Positions 11,687 to 26,500 of a stretch of DNA of 64,000 nucleotides are shown piece by piece. The DNA is from Corydoras sp. C115 (Eukaryota > Chordata > Actinopteri > Siluriformes > Callichthyidae): the NCBI GenBank assembly GCA_019802505.1, contig JAFMOC010000085.1:916001-980000 (forward strand). The letters are read 5' to 3'. A program made the translations under genes and the position numbers. Under the pieces are notes generated by a model. That model was given only the letters and a program-made list of their open reading frames with translations. It was not told the origin of the DNA and did no database searches. Position 1 is the first letter of the stretch. Each line of letters starts with the position of its first letter.

Positions 11687-14600
11687 ATGACCGTGAGCCA
11701 TGAGGCCGACTCTGGAGTCGACGGCCCGAGCAAAGACAGCAGAAAGCTGGAGGGTTTGGAGGACGAGGAGAGCGCAGAGCGGCCACACAGCGAGCAGCAG
11801 AGCACAAAGAGAGACGGAGAGGAAGCGCAGAGTCCAAGCGCTTCTACCTCCCCGAACCCAACCGGACTGGGTTCTCCACCCCCCGGTACCGACCAGCACC
11901 ACTTTCTTCGCTCCAGCGTCCGACCCCCCAGCAAGCGGGTCCGCAAAGACTGCACCGGGTCCGCAGTGAATGGACACGGAGGCACACGAACCAAAGGTGA
12001 GGACCGTCATCCCCTAACAACATCACTGCCGCACCACCGTTAACTTTGTAGCTTCAATGTTTGTGTCACGACTTTAATAGCTCGGGATTTCAGTCTTTAA
12101 CCAGGTTAAATGTCTTCTGTGGTGTTTGGTATCATTATTAATTATTGCCTCGATCGTCAACCTATACATTTTGACGGCTGGTGAAGGTTATGAAAAGCTG
12201 CCTTCATTTGAAAGCCTTCCTTACATTAACATAGATTGATTAAAACATTTCTTGTAATCTCCGTAAAATTGAAACTAGATAAACCAGTACAACCTGGATG
12301 CACTGCTGGTTATTAATAAATAATTACTCAAGTAATGCTGTAATTTAGTTCTAATCCAGCCATCCCGGAATTAACTGATCAGAAGCTTGTGTTGAGCTGT
12401 ATGGGCAGTCCAGCTGGAAAACCAACAAAAATTGTAAAAACATGTTTTGATACTGGATTATAGGGTGAAATACATTTTTAAAAGCCATGAGTATATTTAC
12501 AGCAATAGAATATTGTGTGATTTTAACATCTTTACGTCAGGACATTTAATGATTTTGTATTATTTGCAGTATTGGTAGTTTTTTATTTTAAATGATCAGG
12601 ATTTAGGGCGGCACGGTGGCTTAGTGGTTAGCACGTTCGCCTCTCAGCACTAGGGATTCCCGGTTCGAATCCCCATCTGGGTGGAGTTTCCATGTTCTCC
12701 CCGTGTCTGCGTGGGTTTCTTCCGGGTTCTCCGGTTTCCTCACACAGTCCAAAAACATGGATCAAGTCAATTGAATTCTCAAAATTGCCCCATATAGAGT
12801 GTGTCTGTGTGAGTGAGTGAGTGTGTGCCCAGCGATGGATTGGTGTCCTGTCCTGGGTGTATCTGCCTAGCGCCTGAGATGTTCTCCCCTGGATGGGCAT
12901 GGGGAACCCCACCGCGACCCTAATAGAGGATAAAGCGGGAGATAATGAATGAATGAATGATCAGGAGTTTAATGTTAGATGACTATGGTAGATTGTTTAG
13001 TTCACACACTTTTTAACCAGTTCAAAGTCTGCAGTTTAGGACTAGTATCGGACTCAAACTTTTGAATTTATATTGGGCTTTTCTAATGATCATTAGGGAA
13101 ATTGCTTGCCATCTCTCTCAAGCTTACTTCATGCTTACTCTCTCGCTTTCTCACGCACACTCTATCTCTCTCTCTTTGACTGTGGCCTGAGAGAAATTTT
13201 TGTGTCATGTTCAAAAAAAGTGGATGCATCGCTCTTAGTCCTTTTTAAGCAAAAAAAAAAAAAAAAAAAAAAACCTACCCAACCCCCTGCATAGCCCATA
13301 AAGGCCAAGATTGGGTCACTGAGGCAGAAAGCATGTGGCGCACATCTTTTGCATGAAGCTAAACCAGTTTAAATTTTAACTTTTCAATTTTTCTTAAAAG
13401 AAAGAGTGGATTAAATTTTTATTTTGATACCTTGCTTAATAAATGAATGCTTAACATCAGTGAAGTACAAGAGCAGTAGGCTTATGCAGCTAGATACCAA
13501 AGCACCTGATAGAGATGTCTCAAAAAATGTTTTACCTCCACACCAAAGATTTAATATTGGTTAGATAACAAAGCTAAAGCCTGATTTAATACATGTTGTT
13601 TTAATGATCTTTGAATGTTGTTTAAGTGCACACTGTGCTACAGTAAAATAAAAAAAATGCACTAATATTTTACCATACGTTTGAAACTGTGCTCTATATC
13701 CAGTTTCCCTGTTGGAATATGAACATTGTATGTTTATTCTCAGTAAATCGGATCCCTGTTTCAATATAGCCTTAATTAATATTTGAGTTATTTTGTCATT
13801 ACATTGGTGAAAAACCTCAGTAATTTATAAAGTTACTAATTTACTAAATTAGTACTACTAAAGGACTAAAAGCGTACATATTCTCTGTCTGACACTTTCC
13901 ACTTATGCTGTTCCTGTTAAGGAAATGGCAAATGATCCAGCTTGGCAATAAGCTTCTCTACAAAATGTCTAAATACCAAAGTGTAACAGCATATTTGTGG
14001 TACTTTTTCTTTTTTTCAAATTCTGTATTTACATAGTACACCGGCTGTGGTTTTACAAACACCCAGGTGTCTTGAATTCACATGGGTGAAAAGCACCTGT
14101 GATGGAGCTTTAAATGATCACATTTACTTGTTTATTTTTGGTGACGAATTGTTCTATAGTGTTGTGTAGACCCCTAAGTGTTTTTTACTGCAAGTATATT
14201 TTGACTTGAACTTTGCAGTGTGGTAATGTCTCAAGAAATTGTCCATTGTTTTTAACTTTATCTATGCAGGTTGTTGAAATTAAACTAAATTTGTGCCCAA
14301 TATGTTTACTGCAGGTTTATAAAGGTTGGTGCTAACACTGCATGAGATCTTACTTTAGTTCTAGTACTTTATCTAACTTGTTATATCTGCTTATAAAACC
14401 CCCCCAAAATGTGGCTTTGCTGGTTGTTTTTATAATATGTTTTTATTTTTTTAATAATTTTTTGTAAAGTGTCTAAGATGTTTACTATAGTTTTTTGCTT
14501 TTTTTTTCTCCAAACATATGTCATTAAGCTATGAGGTTACTGACACACATTAGTAAGAGGCAACCATTTTGTGCAATCAAAAGCTGTGTTACCTCTAAGG

Positions 14601-17495
14601 AATTATAATAGAAATTAAAAAATTAAAAAGTAAAGTAATATATAAGCTTTTAAATGAAATTATAGTGTTAAGCAATGTCGGTTTGTCGTCAAGAACAATA
14701 TTGTTATAATGGTATAATGGCCCATATGTACTTATTGGAATTGTTGTTTGCATTGGCGTTAATATTGTGCTTCACTCATCCTTACAAAATTAAGTTCTTA
14801 AATATTGTAAATTAGTCTCGGTATTCTTAATAGTGCTAAGCTGCGGATCCAGAAATATATTGTGTTTTTACTATTTTATGTTGTGTTATGATTATTGGGA
14901 TAATACACCTACATACATAAATCCACACAACCTTTTATTTTTATCTCATAATGCTGAATGTCAGTGGCCTCACTTTTCCTGGGCATGTTGTTTTTGGATC
15001 CGTGTAGTAAACAGCAGGTCTGGAACACCTCCGAAAGACTCCCTACGCACACTTCCTGACTCACGTGGTCATGCTGCCAACATGTACTTCAGTCATCACA
15101 CTGAAAACTGTTCATTAAAACAGTGTGTCCTTTTTTAGTTGTATATCACAATGGTTCAAACTGAAATGCAATCACAGATTTGATTAAGCAGTGCAGGAAT
15201 TTGATATGAATATTTTACAAAATTATATTTCTTCATTCCATCTGTTCACATTACATTACACATATCTCATTTTGCGCGTGTGCCTGCACTTGTAATGTTT
15301 GACATGTAAACACATCGTTACTGTTCTAGGATTTAAAACAAAAAGGTCACAACAAGAATAAACACAGTCCAGCTATAGCAGGTGGTAGGACTGAATAATA
15401 TATTGTCTAATATATTGCAACGTGTGCATGTGTGCTGCTAACATTACAGAATCTGCAATGTCAAGTATATACTGATTTATTTCGGAGTGGCAAAATAAAG
15501 CCTTTCCTGAATGTTGACTCGACAGCACTTTTTTTTTTTGTCTATAGGTGAGCCTTATTATTTTTGAGTGATGCAAAAGTGATGCATTATTATTATTATC
15601 ATGACCTCTTAATAACAGGTCATAAATATGAATGGTGGCTCAGCAGGTGATTGATGGAATAATTATATAAATACAGTGGTGGTATTTAAAAAAAAAAAAA
15701 AGGTTATCACTTCAAAAGCACAACCACAACATTTCTGATGCTTTTGTGCAGGGTCTGTTGAAACTTACTCGCATTAAATGCTATGATGGAATGGTTTCCG
15801 AAATTTTGTGCTCTTGGAACATAAAATCATTCTTTTTCTTCTCAGACTGTATTTGAGTGGTGTCCATCACTATAACTTTTCTATATTCTTTTCCCAAATC
15901 TGTCTTTACTCCAGGGGTTGATGCGCTCCCTGCTGTTCCTGGATCAGGCAGTGTCGGCTCTTCAGGAGGCTCGGCAACCGGGGGAGGCAATCGTTCAGCT
16001 CCACGGAGTCAGGGACCTGTGGAAAAGGATGAGGGAGGAAATCAAAAGCGAGCACGACGACAGTGGGAGTCCTGGAGCACAGAGGACAAAAACTCTTTCT
16101 TTGAAGGACTGTATGAGGTAAGATGTTATGTGTTATTTGATCCAATGGCCATTTAATTAGATATACTCACCTAGAATAGGTTCTGAAGCCAGTCCACAAA
16201 AACCTTGGACCGCGCGGATAGGATGACTTATCTCATTTGTTGGAAATTAGATGGAGGTAGGCAGGGAAGCTAACTTTTTGCTGTAGGGCAAAAAGTACCT
16301 TTAACAGATGATGTTGATTGCCACTATGTTTAGGTTCAGGTTAGGTCTGTGTTCTGACCCCAACCAACCAACTTTGGATACAAGTAAGTTGCTTTGATAA
16401 GTGTTTGCTAAATGAACAAATGTAAATGTTTCCATCAGTCGGTAGCTGACAGTCACATTCGATTTAATAATGGTAATAATTGGTCATCGTGATCTCACAG
16501 CATCAGTTGGATGCGTTTGGTAGAAAAGCGAAGCATGTATTTGTACACATTCTGTGTTTGCTTAAAATCTGTTCAGGATTTAAAGTGTTTTAGGGAATCG
16601 GACCATTCTTGTGAATACTTTTTAAGTGCATTTATACTTCCATTTAAAATTCTGCCAATGAATTTATAAACGACCTTTCTGTGGCAATTCCTTGGGGACT
16701 ATTGATATAGTGAATAAATCTGGGTTAAATAAAACTCAAATTGAATGTAATTAGAAACTATATCTAATATTGTCTTTAGGGTAATTTGAGATATTCTTAA
16801 ATAAAATCTTGCCCTCTAATAGAAGTTTACAGTTCTGCATGTTCAGTTTTCTATGTAGTTCTAAAACCACATGGGATACAATGTTAGAGACGATGCTCTT
16901 TCATAGAATAATCGTCCACAGAGCAACACTACCACTTTATCTTTTGTTAGTGTTAAAAGGTTGTATGATTTTATAACAATAATAAATTCATGCATTTATT
17001 TCTTACTTTTTTAGCATGGGAAGGACTTTGAGGCCATACAGAATAACATTGCCCTGAAGTATAAGAAGAAAGGGAAGCCTGCCAGCATGATCAAAAACAA
17101 GGAACAGGTTCGCCACTTTTATTACAGAACCTGGCACAAGATCTCCAAACACATTGACTTTAATAATGGTGAGTCATTGACTTAAATTACTAGTTTTTGG
17201 CAGGTTTGATGACCAACATTTAATTTGTTTAGAAAGTCAAAATCGGACTTTCTAAAGAATTAAATGTTGGTCATCAACATGAATTTTGTTTTCCACATCT
17301 GATTTTGTAGAGAAGATACACAGCAACATTGTCGTGTTGTGTAGCAAAGTATAAAAGTCAGTCTGCTAGAGCGTGTTAGACCTGACCTAAGCATTTTGTG
17401 GCCCAGGGGCCACTTCTGGCTCTTTCACTGTCTTTGTCTGGCCTGTGTGAAGTCAATAGGGGAACAAGTCTAATTGTTTTCATTAAAGTGCCAAT

Positions 17496-17545
<50 letters not shown>

Positions 17546-20500
17546 GTAAATTGAAAATAAATGCCTCTCTCAAAGTGAAGGCACTTCAGTTGTATTAAAT
17601 GCATCTCATACAATGCAGAACGAGGACTAGACTTCGTTCTTTTAGAATTTGCATTCAGTCTGTTGATTCTTTGCAACCGTCCTAATTGTGGACAAACTGT
17701 TCTGCCTGTGCGCATTTATTCTACAGATTTCAGTTTCCAAAGACGTGTGTAAGTAAATGGGTGAAACTGAATCAGGAAAAGCCTATTGATGAGGTCCTAA
17801 AGTTAAAATCATGAATAAACAAACAAATGATGTCTGTTATGCACAAAGCAAAGTACATAAACGGAGGTTTGCTGTGAGGGAGTCTCTATAGACTCTGCCT
17901 ACAAAAAGTCAACATTAATTGATTTGTGATTGTAAAAAAAAAAAAAAAAGCTTTAAGGCTTAGGACAGCAGTAGCTGCATAATGGCTTTTGTAATAGGCT
18001 GTAAACCAAATGTTTTTAAGTTCCAGTCCCAGCTGAGTTAGTTTCCCCTCTTGGGTTCTGGGGCGAGACCATTAACTCCCAGGTTGCCTAGATTGCAAGT
18101 CGCTCTGGATACTACCATTAAAGTAAAAAGACTTGATCCCACAGAGTCAACAGTGTTTGAATTAACAGCAGTACCCATGTGACCTTGTAAACTTTGCAAA
18201 GTATAAAGCATGAAGACATGACTTAGACATGACTTTCTTGTCTTTTTTTTTTTCTCAGCATATTCCCGTGTGCTAAAAAAGTCCTCTCAGGAGGTCTATG
18301 GCCTTATTTGTTATGCTGAGCTCAGGAAAAAAGTTCGGTGGATGTGAGTACTAGCTTTTTCTTAACATGTTTTTGCATTTAGGATATTTGTAATAACTTT
18401 TTTTTTGCTTCTTTTAGTAATGGATGACAAGAATGTGGCCAAACTGAATGAGTTGATTTTGCAGGGGTAAGCTAAAGTGTGTGTGTGGGATTGCTTTTGT
18501 CAGTCAGTAACATTTTGGATATATTTATCCTGAACAAATAGAAAACTATGATCTCTGCAATTTCAGGGCCACTACAGTTCGCTCTAAAGGCAGGAACCTC
18601 AGGATCAAGGCACCCATGTGCCGGGCGTTAAAGAAGCTGTGCGACCCAGATGGTGTGTATATGTGAACAAAAATTACTATAAATATAAAAACACACTCCT
18701 AGTTATATGCTGTGGAAACATGTAAAATGTGGGTGGCACTTGGTGAATAAAGAGATTTTTAGAGGCTTCATTTTGAGTAGGTGGAATGGATTAAGTGTTT
18801 TCATGGTCATAATATGACTGCTTGGAAAGTGGGAGATGATGCATATTGAGGTGTTTTTCTTCTTTCCTTTCTTATTTTTGCTTCTGATTTGTGTTTTGGT
18901 CTCCTCTCATCACAGGTGTCAGTGATGAGGAGGACCAGAAGCCAGTCCGGTTGCCTTTGAAGGTGGCTGTGGAGCTGCAGCCACGAAGTAACCATTCCTG
19001 GACCCGGGTGCAGAGCCTGGCCCATAACCCTCGCCTAAGGTAAGTTTTGAACAGTGTTATTAAGTTCGGATAATGTATTTATTATTGTATATTTACAATA
19101 TGTTGGATATCTATTGTCTTTTGTTTATAAACTAGATTACACAATAACTTCTATATATAATTTTTTTGGGACGTGCATATTATGGTCAATAAAATAAGCT
19201 TATTACATCATCGTAATGAGTGTGTATCCGTTCAGGAGGCATATATTATTATACACATGCAGGGATTTTGGTGGATACTTACTAAACAAATCCTTTTTAA
19301 CAGAACGAATTTAGGCTTAAATTTATTTTATTGATTTTATGATGATCGGTGGCTTTTTGGTGAACTAGTTAATAGGATGGAATGCAGCAGTGGTCTGTTT
19401 GTCTTGGAAATTGCTTTCTTTTACTCGAGACAGATACAGTTCCACATGAAAAAAAATTAACTTGTAAAGAAAAGTAAGAGCAATTGCCAAAAACTTTCTG
19501 ATTAATTATATAATGGATCTGTCTGCATGATTTATTGTTTTCTCCAGCCAAATGAAATAACATCATTCATTTTTAACTTTCTTTTTTTCCATGAATGCTT
19601 GGATGGTAATGCACTTGATGTTTTTCTTTTAGGATGGTAATCGAGTTGCACCGGAAAGTGTCCAGTCTTATAGAGTTTTTGAAACAGAAATGGGCCGTTC
19701 AGGACCAGAGAATTGTATCCTTTTATACTAATATTTTCCTCTATATGTCTACATTGGTAAGTCAGTAATTTTTAGATTTAGGTCCATCACTTTTGTTTTC
19801 ACGGGCAGCACGGTGGCTTAGTGGTTAGCATGTTCTACTCTCAGCGCTAGGGATTCCCAGTTCGAATCCCAATCTGGGTGGAGTTTCCATGTTCTCCCCG
19901 TGTCCATGTGGGTTTTCTCCGGGTTCTCCGGTTTCCTTCCACAGTCCAAAAACATGGATCAAGGTCAATTGAATTCTTCAAATTATCCCATATAGAGTGT
20001 GTATGTGTGTGTGTACCTGTGTGAGTGAGTGTGTGCCCAGCGATATATTGGCGCCATGTCCTGGGTATATCTGCCCAGCGCCCGAAATGTTCTCTCCTGG
20101 ATGGGAATGGGGAACCCCACCACGACCCTGGTAGAGGATAAAGCAGAAGATAATGGATGGGATGGACTTGTTTTCACATGTTTCCTGTTTACATTATCAT
20201 TACTTTAGTCCTGTATTTTACATTATCTTAGTTTTTAATCTTGACCCTAACATGTACAGCTTAAAAGTCTGGCTGAGCGAGAGGCACTAGAAGGTTTAGT
20301 CCAATCTGGTGAATCTGAGGAGCTGGTACTGTATCCAGCAGAAAGCAGTACAGTTGTTGCATTACCTGGAGTAGCCCGTGTGGTACACTCCAAGGCATTT
20401 TGCACCGTACACTGGCAGGAAAGTGGACGTGCACGTCCAGGTGTTCGAGACCTACCGGCAGCACAGATCCTAGGAATTCAGCCTGTCAAAGGAATGGGAA

Positions 20501-23500
20501 AACCAGGCAAGGGAATTTCAGGAAGTGGGGACTTAAAACGAGTGGATGGACCGACACCTGAGTGCTCAGAAAGTGGCAGCTATGCTCCCGGAGGTGAAAG
20601 CACTTTAAATCCAGCTCAGAACACTACTACCATGTCTGCCCTGTCTATTTCTGAAACGTCACCCCAAGGCTCAGGACAGGAAAGCAGTGGAACTATGACT
20701 GCTGATCCACCGGGAATATCTCAGTCTCTAACATGCACTAGTGGAGAGAGTAAGGAACCTGGGAGTCAAGGAGATTCAATTCAGGCAGACCAAAGCACCG
20801 AAATTCTTCAGGCAGGTGGGGCAACCATGGATGGAACACCCTCTTCTTCTGAGCAACCCGGTCGTGTGGAGGAAGCAGGAGCTACCAGCCGCTCCCCTCA
20901 GCAAATTCGTGAGGAAGGTTGGAACTCGCATGGCTCCGAAAATGTGACGCTGGCTGAACTCTACCTCATGATGGGCAAACCTGGGAAACTGCAGCTGGAG
21001 TATGAGTGGCAGTCTCGCCCTCTTTCCACACCCACCACTCACGGTGTACTTCGTTGCCTTCTCAGGCTTGTCACCTCAGAGATCAACCCCAAACCTGTGA
21101 GTCACTGAGGGTTACCAAACACTAGACAAACACTAAAAAAACATGACACTTGGGCATTTTTTGCTTCACACAAATATAAAACAATGGATTATTGCATGCT
21201 CTCCTGACAGAAAACATGGACCATACCCGAAACAGCAAAGTTTTTAAGTATTTTAAGAATTTAAGTGATTTGTGATCATCCTAAAAACAAATTGTGTGTC
21301 AGAAAATTGGCAAGAATTAAAAAGTAGCTCAGTACAGAATTTCCTTTCTCTTAGACAAATTTAAATGTTAATGTCCTGTGAGTAAACTTGCAGACTGAAC
21401 AAACTTGTAAACTCATTTATGAACGGGATTGAAAAAATTTGGGGGAATTTTAAAGACATTGTGTATTGAGATTTATCATACATTACATTTTTAACAATTG
21501 CCTATTTGCGTATAGGGTGTGGTACTAAGTGGTTAGTGTTATAAAGCTATAAATCTAATGGATCTAGTGGATCACTTGACCGAGAACCTTAGTACTTATT
21601 GCTTCTGGGTTGCAGTATCATGGCTGACTATGAACTCGTATCCCAATTAGCAATTTGAAATACTTGTTAGTGGATAAAAGCTTTTGCAAAATATAATAAT
21701 TACAAGAAGACTATGTAAGTGAATCTCTCGTTGCTAGTTTCCCCCAAAAATCAGTGATGTGCCAATGTCTTGGGATTGTATCCAATATCAGTTCTGACCT
21801 GATTTCCTGTGAATTGACTTATCATTTTTTCCTATTTTTTGCGCTCCTGTAAATATAAACTCTATATTCTGACTGTAACAGAGTGTATTTATTTTTTATT
21901 TATTTGTGCAGATGTCTTACTATTTCATTTTTTCTGGTTGTTAATTTCAGGCTGCAGATGTGTGTTCAGTTGGGACATCTCCATTGAAGCTGGGTCAGGA
22001 GGAACAATCCCTGACCCCTCCAGGCAAAATTCCGGCAGGCACGACTCGTAGCCCCAACTGCAGCCGACAGCAGCATACAGTGCGGGCCAAAATCCTTCCC
22101 AATGCAGCTAGCACAAGTACGTGCACATGCACACACAAGCTTTCAGAACTTTTTTATAAAAAAGGAAATTATTTTAAAAGCTTGTAATATTTATATTGTT
22201 TTAAACACACATCCATCCATCCATTATCCTTCATTATCCTCTAATAGGGTCTCGTCGGGGTTCCCCATGCCCATCCAGGGAAGACCGTTTCGGGCGCTGG
22301 GCAGATGCACACCAATCTATCACTGAAACACACTTACTCACACAGACACACACTATATGGGGCAATTTGGAGAATTTAATTGACCTTGATCCATGTTTTT
22401 GGACTGTGGGAGGAAACCGGAGAACCCGGAGGAAACCCACATGGTCATGGTGAGAACATGGAAACTCCACCCAGATTGGGATTCGAACCGGGAATCCCTA
22501 GCACTGAGAGGAGAACATGCTAACCACTAAGCCACTGTGCTGTCCAATTTTAACACACATATATGGTTTAAAAAACTAATTATTTTATTTTCCTTCTAGC
22601 TTAGCTTTTACTGGATTTGAGTTGGGTTCATGGTGTAGTGTAGTTCATCTCTACTACAAGCCTTTAAACTTTAGATTTAACTACATCTTTAAAAAATACA
22701 TAAGGTTTTTTAAAACTGTAAGTCTTTAAAGATGTTAAGCGAAATACTCATCATGTTTAAAGTCAGAACCTCTTAATAACTACTGTCATTACGCCTGCTC
22801 TTTCTTTACAGGTGGTCGAACTCTGCCACGTTCTTTGGTGGTAGCTAGCAGCGACTGTGATGGAGGTGTGTTCGCTGTTCCAACAACTTTGCCACCCAAC
22901 AGCTCCCGCCACTTACGAATGTTTTCTCCCAATAAGGAGGCAGAGCAAGCCTTTCGCCAGCAGCTGGACTCAATCAGTGTAAGTAGTTCCTAAATTAGCC
23001 ATAGACTGTTTTGTCACAGGCTGACCTAAAGTGTATTAAAATTTAAAGGCTTAATTTACGGTGAAATGAGCGATCTGTAGATGGATGGCAAGATAAATTA
23101 GATCCGTGCAGTAAGGTGTTGTGTGTAGGTGATTTGGTGGATAACATGTAGGTCTTTATGCTTACAAGTTAAATCACTGTCCTCTTGAATGATGTACTGA
23201 TCGCAAAAATGAAGTGTCTGTTGAGTGGAATGGCATTAATGTTGTGGGAGGACTGAGGGTTTGATTACACTTTACATTAGGAATTCCTCAAAACTGAGGA
23301 TTTTCTGTGTTTACTCAGCTTTACAATACATATTGTGTTGCAGTACCTCTTATTAGTACAAGCAGATTTATGTCAAATCACACACAAGTCTCTTTGGGCA
23401 AAAATTTTGTATATTTGGCATGTGGATATGAACCTGTAGTCTCTGACTTTAAGTTTCTTAGCTGTGTTATCAATCCAATTCCAGCCTTTATTTATACTGT

Positions 23501-26500
23501 GAAATGAGCAAATACTGAAATGACAAATTTACTTTGAGTTTTCTACACAAAATCCAATAAAGTTCATGAAGCTGGAACTGGCTTATATATTAATATTACT
23601 AGAATATTTAAGTTACATTGTTTTAAACCTTTAACAATATTGTAATTGAGTACAATAATTAAGTCTTTATAAATAAAGAAAAAAGATGGGCTATGGTTGA
23701 CCATTAAATGATAACTCTCATTACAGTGCAGGCTTTCACTTTGATATTTTTGATTTATGATTTTCAAGATGCAGTTTAATTTGCCAGTTTTATTGTCACA
23801 ATGGTCTTTTACGATGGTGACCTAGGACCGTTGAGTTGATGTTTGGTATAATGCAAAATTCCTTTGGCTAATTTTGTTTCTTTTACTCAAAAACAATTTA
23901 AAAATGTATAGTTTAAAATACCCTTATTGTTTACATTAATACTCATGCATCTGTCCTAACTGTTCGAAGTGTGTTGCAGAGATGAAATTCAGAACCTCTT
24001 TGTGTTATGTTACAAACACGGATTTATAAAATAGAAGAGTGTATTGTTGCATTTGAATATAACAAGAACAGACTGTGTTCTCTGAAGCTCATCGCTATGT
24101 TCAACCAGAAGTGTTTGTGTCTTCATTATTCACAAAATCTTCCGCTGAACAGAACTCTCACGTTTCATAGACTGTGACTATGTCCCAAAAGACCACAGGG
24201 TCCAAATGATTCACTTCCCATCATTGCTTAGTGTCTGAGAACCTATTACATTTCATTGAATTATTTTAAATATGAAATGCAATTACAGTTTAGTATCTTT
24301 GTAAAGAGAGTGGCGCTACTTCGTCAAGCACATCCCAAAAACTCTTAGGAGTTTGTTTTGGCCAATTTGTATGTAATGATGAATTTCATTCCTCATGCTC
24401 CCTCAACCAGTTAATCCCAATTTGAACCTGATTAGATTTTGTATTACCGGTCTGAAATTGGATCAGTAGAGAAAAGTAAAATCTATGTAGGGCAGTGTAA
24501 TATTTTAGTAATGATAAAAATTCGCTTTTTATAAAAAGTTTATAAAAAGTTTATAAGAAACATTTAAAAATCCATCCATTCATTATCTTCCGCTTCATCC
24601 TCTACTAGGGTCGCGGGAGGGTTCCCCATACCCATCCAACGGAGAACGTTTCAGGCCCTGGGCAGATACACATAAGACAGGGCGCCAATCTATCGCTGGG
24701 CACACACTCACTCACACAGACACACTCTATTTGGGGTAATTTGGAGAATTCAATTGACCTTGATCCATGTTTTTGGACTGTGGGAGGAAACCAGAGAACC
24801 CGAGGAAAATCCACGTGGACACAGGGAGAACATGGAAACTCCACCCAGATTGGGATTTGAACCGGGAATCCCTAATGCTGAGAGGCGAACGTGATAAGCA
24901 CTAAGCCACTGTGCCGCCCATATTTAAATGTTTTTCTTAATTTTTTCAGAAACATTTTTATTTTTGCTAACTGAATGGAATAGTTTTGCTCTGTTTTTGT
25001 CTAATACACTACATATAAAGTATTATTTTAAATATTCAGAAGTTTGTTTCCTATAGCTCATGTCAGTAAACCAACAAAACATGGAATTTAACATCCCATG
25101 TATTGGGATGTTTCAAAATAATTTTAGTTTATTATGAAAGAAAAGGGAACATTTGAGTGTTTATACAGTATTCACATATTCTCTGTGTAGAGTAAAAAGT
25201 AAAGATGCAACATTACACAACTTTGTTTTCAACTAATAAATAAATTGCTCATGGATTTAATAATAAATTAATTTGCTTATTTAATTTGTTTCAAGAAGGC
25301 AAAGTTGAAATTAATTTATTATAACTTCCTAAATGTAAAGATTTGAGGTCATCAACAGAACAAACAAAAAAAAGTGAAGATGTCATTGTGTTGAAATGAA
25401 CATGCTGAAGTGACTCAAGTGATTTTCATGTGACTCAGATCAGGTTTCTGAATGGCCAAACCCAATTATTTTTTCAAATTACATTTAATAATTTAACAGA
25501 CAGTTATTCAAAGCGACTTACACATGTTCAATTCATGTGACTGAGAATCAACCACTTGTGCAAGCACTCAACTCAGCAGAGAAGCTAGTCATCAGGCGTT
25601 TTACTCCTCCTCTATCTAATCCTGTCCATGTGGCAAATAGTTTGCTCTTCTGCAGGGCAAAATGGAAAAACAATGATACTTTTAATCTAAATGTCCTTAA
25701 ACTTTGGAAAATATTGATTTAAAAAAAAAAATTCTGACATACATTAATTAAAAAGCCATGAACAATTACATTATTAATAAAAATGATCAGTGATTGCAGC
25801 TCTACTTTGACTGGAAAGAGTTATTGTTTATTGATGTAAGGATTTAATTGTGAACAGATATTTAGTTCCACTGTACTAACACAAGTATTTTTCTTTCCAC
25901 AGTCGGATATTTTTCTTCCCAAGCAAAGAAAGCCTGGCCGAGGTCGTCTTCTAAGGAAGCCGCTGGTTGTGCAGGTAAAATGAAGAGACGGAACAGTTTT
26001 TACACTCTGGTTCCACTATTGGCATTTTTGCTAAGTTAAAGAGAAAAGTCAATAAACCAATTTGTAATGATTGTGGTATTCTACTGATAAACAAGTCAAA
26101 TCAGAAAGCCAGCTGCACATTTTATTTATTAACTGTGCAATGATGGAAAACAGTTTAGTTTCTCAGCTCATTGGAAACATTGATTTTCTAATCAGATTAT
26201 CTGAACATTATCGTAATCAGCTGTTTGTTTCTTCAGGTGGACATTGAAACCGTATATATGTAATTATATTGAATTTTTGAGGCTCGAAAAATCATTAATT
26301 GCTTTAAATAATCAGCTTGGAATATTGTGAATACAATAAAGACCAATTTGTATTAAAGGACCGATAAAAATTTACACCAAAAGTATTTGGCTATCTGACC
26401 TACACAGAAGTTATATAGTATTGTATGTGTCTGTAAATAGTTTTGTTCAAGTTGGGTTTTTTGTGATGTCTCCGTAAAATGGAGCCCATTCAGTTATTTA

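Larger units (their letters stand above)
11997..15914 (+). other. cramp1 intron after coding exon 1
   Basis: A 3.9 kb AT-rich intron. It holds one SINE-A copy (12607-12960), an A-run of about 24 bases at 13250-13273, and otherwise unique sequence with no sign of a further exon or RNA gene. Confidence 0.6.

Noticed and set aside
11423..12010. 195-residue minus-strand open frame opposite cramp1 exon 1
   Set aside because: Antisense shadow of GC-rich cramp1 coding sequence and 5' UTR. No family resemblance.
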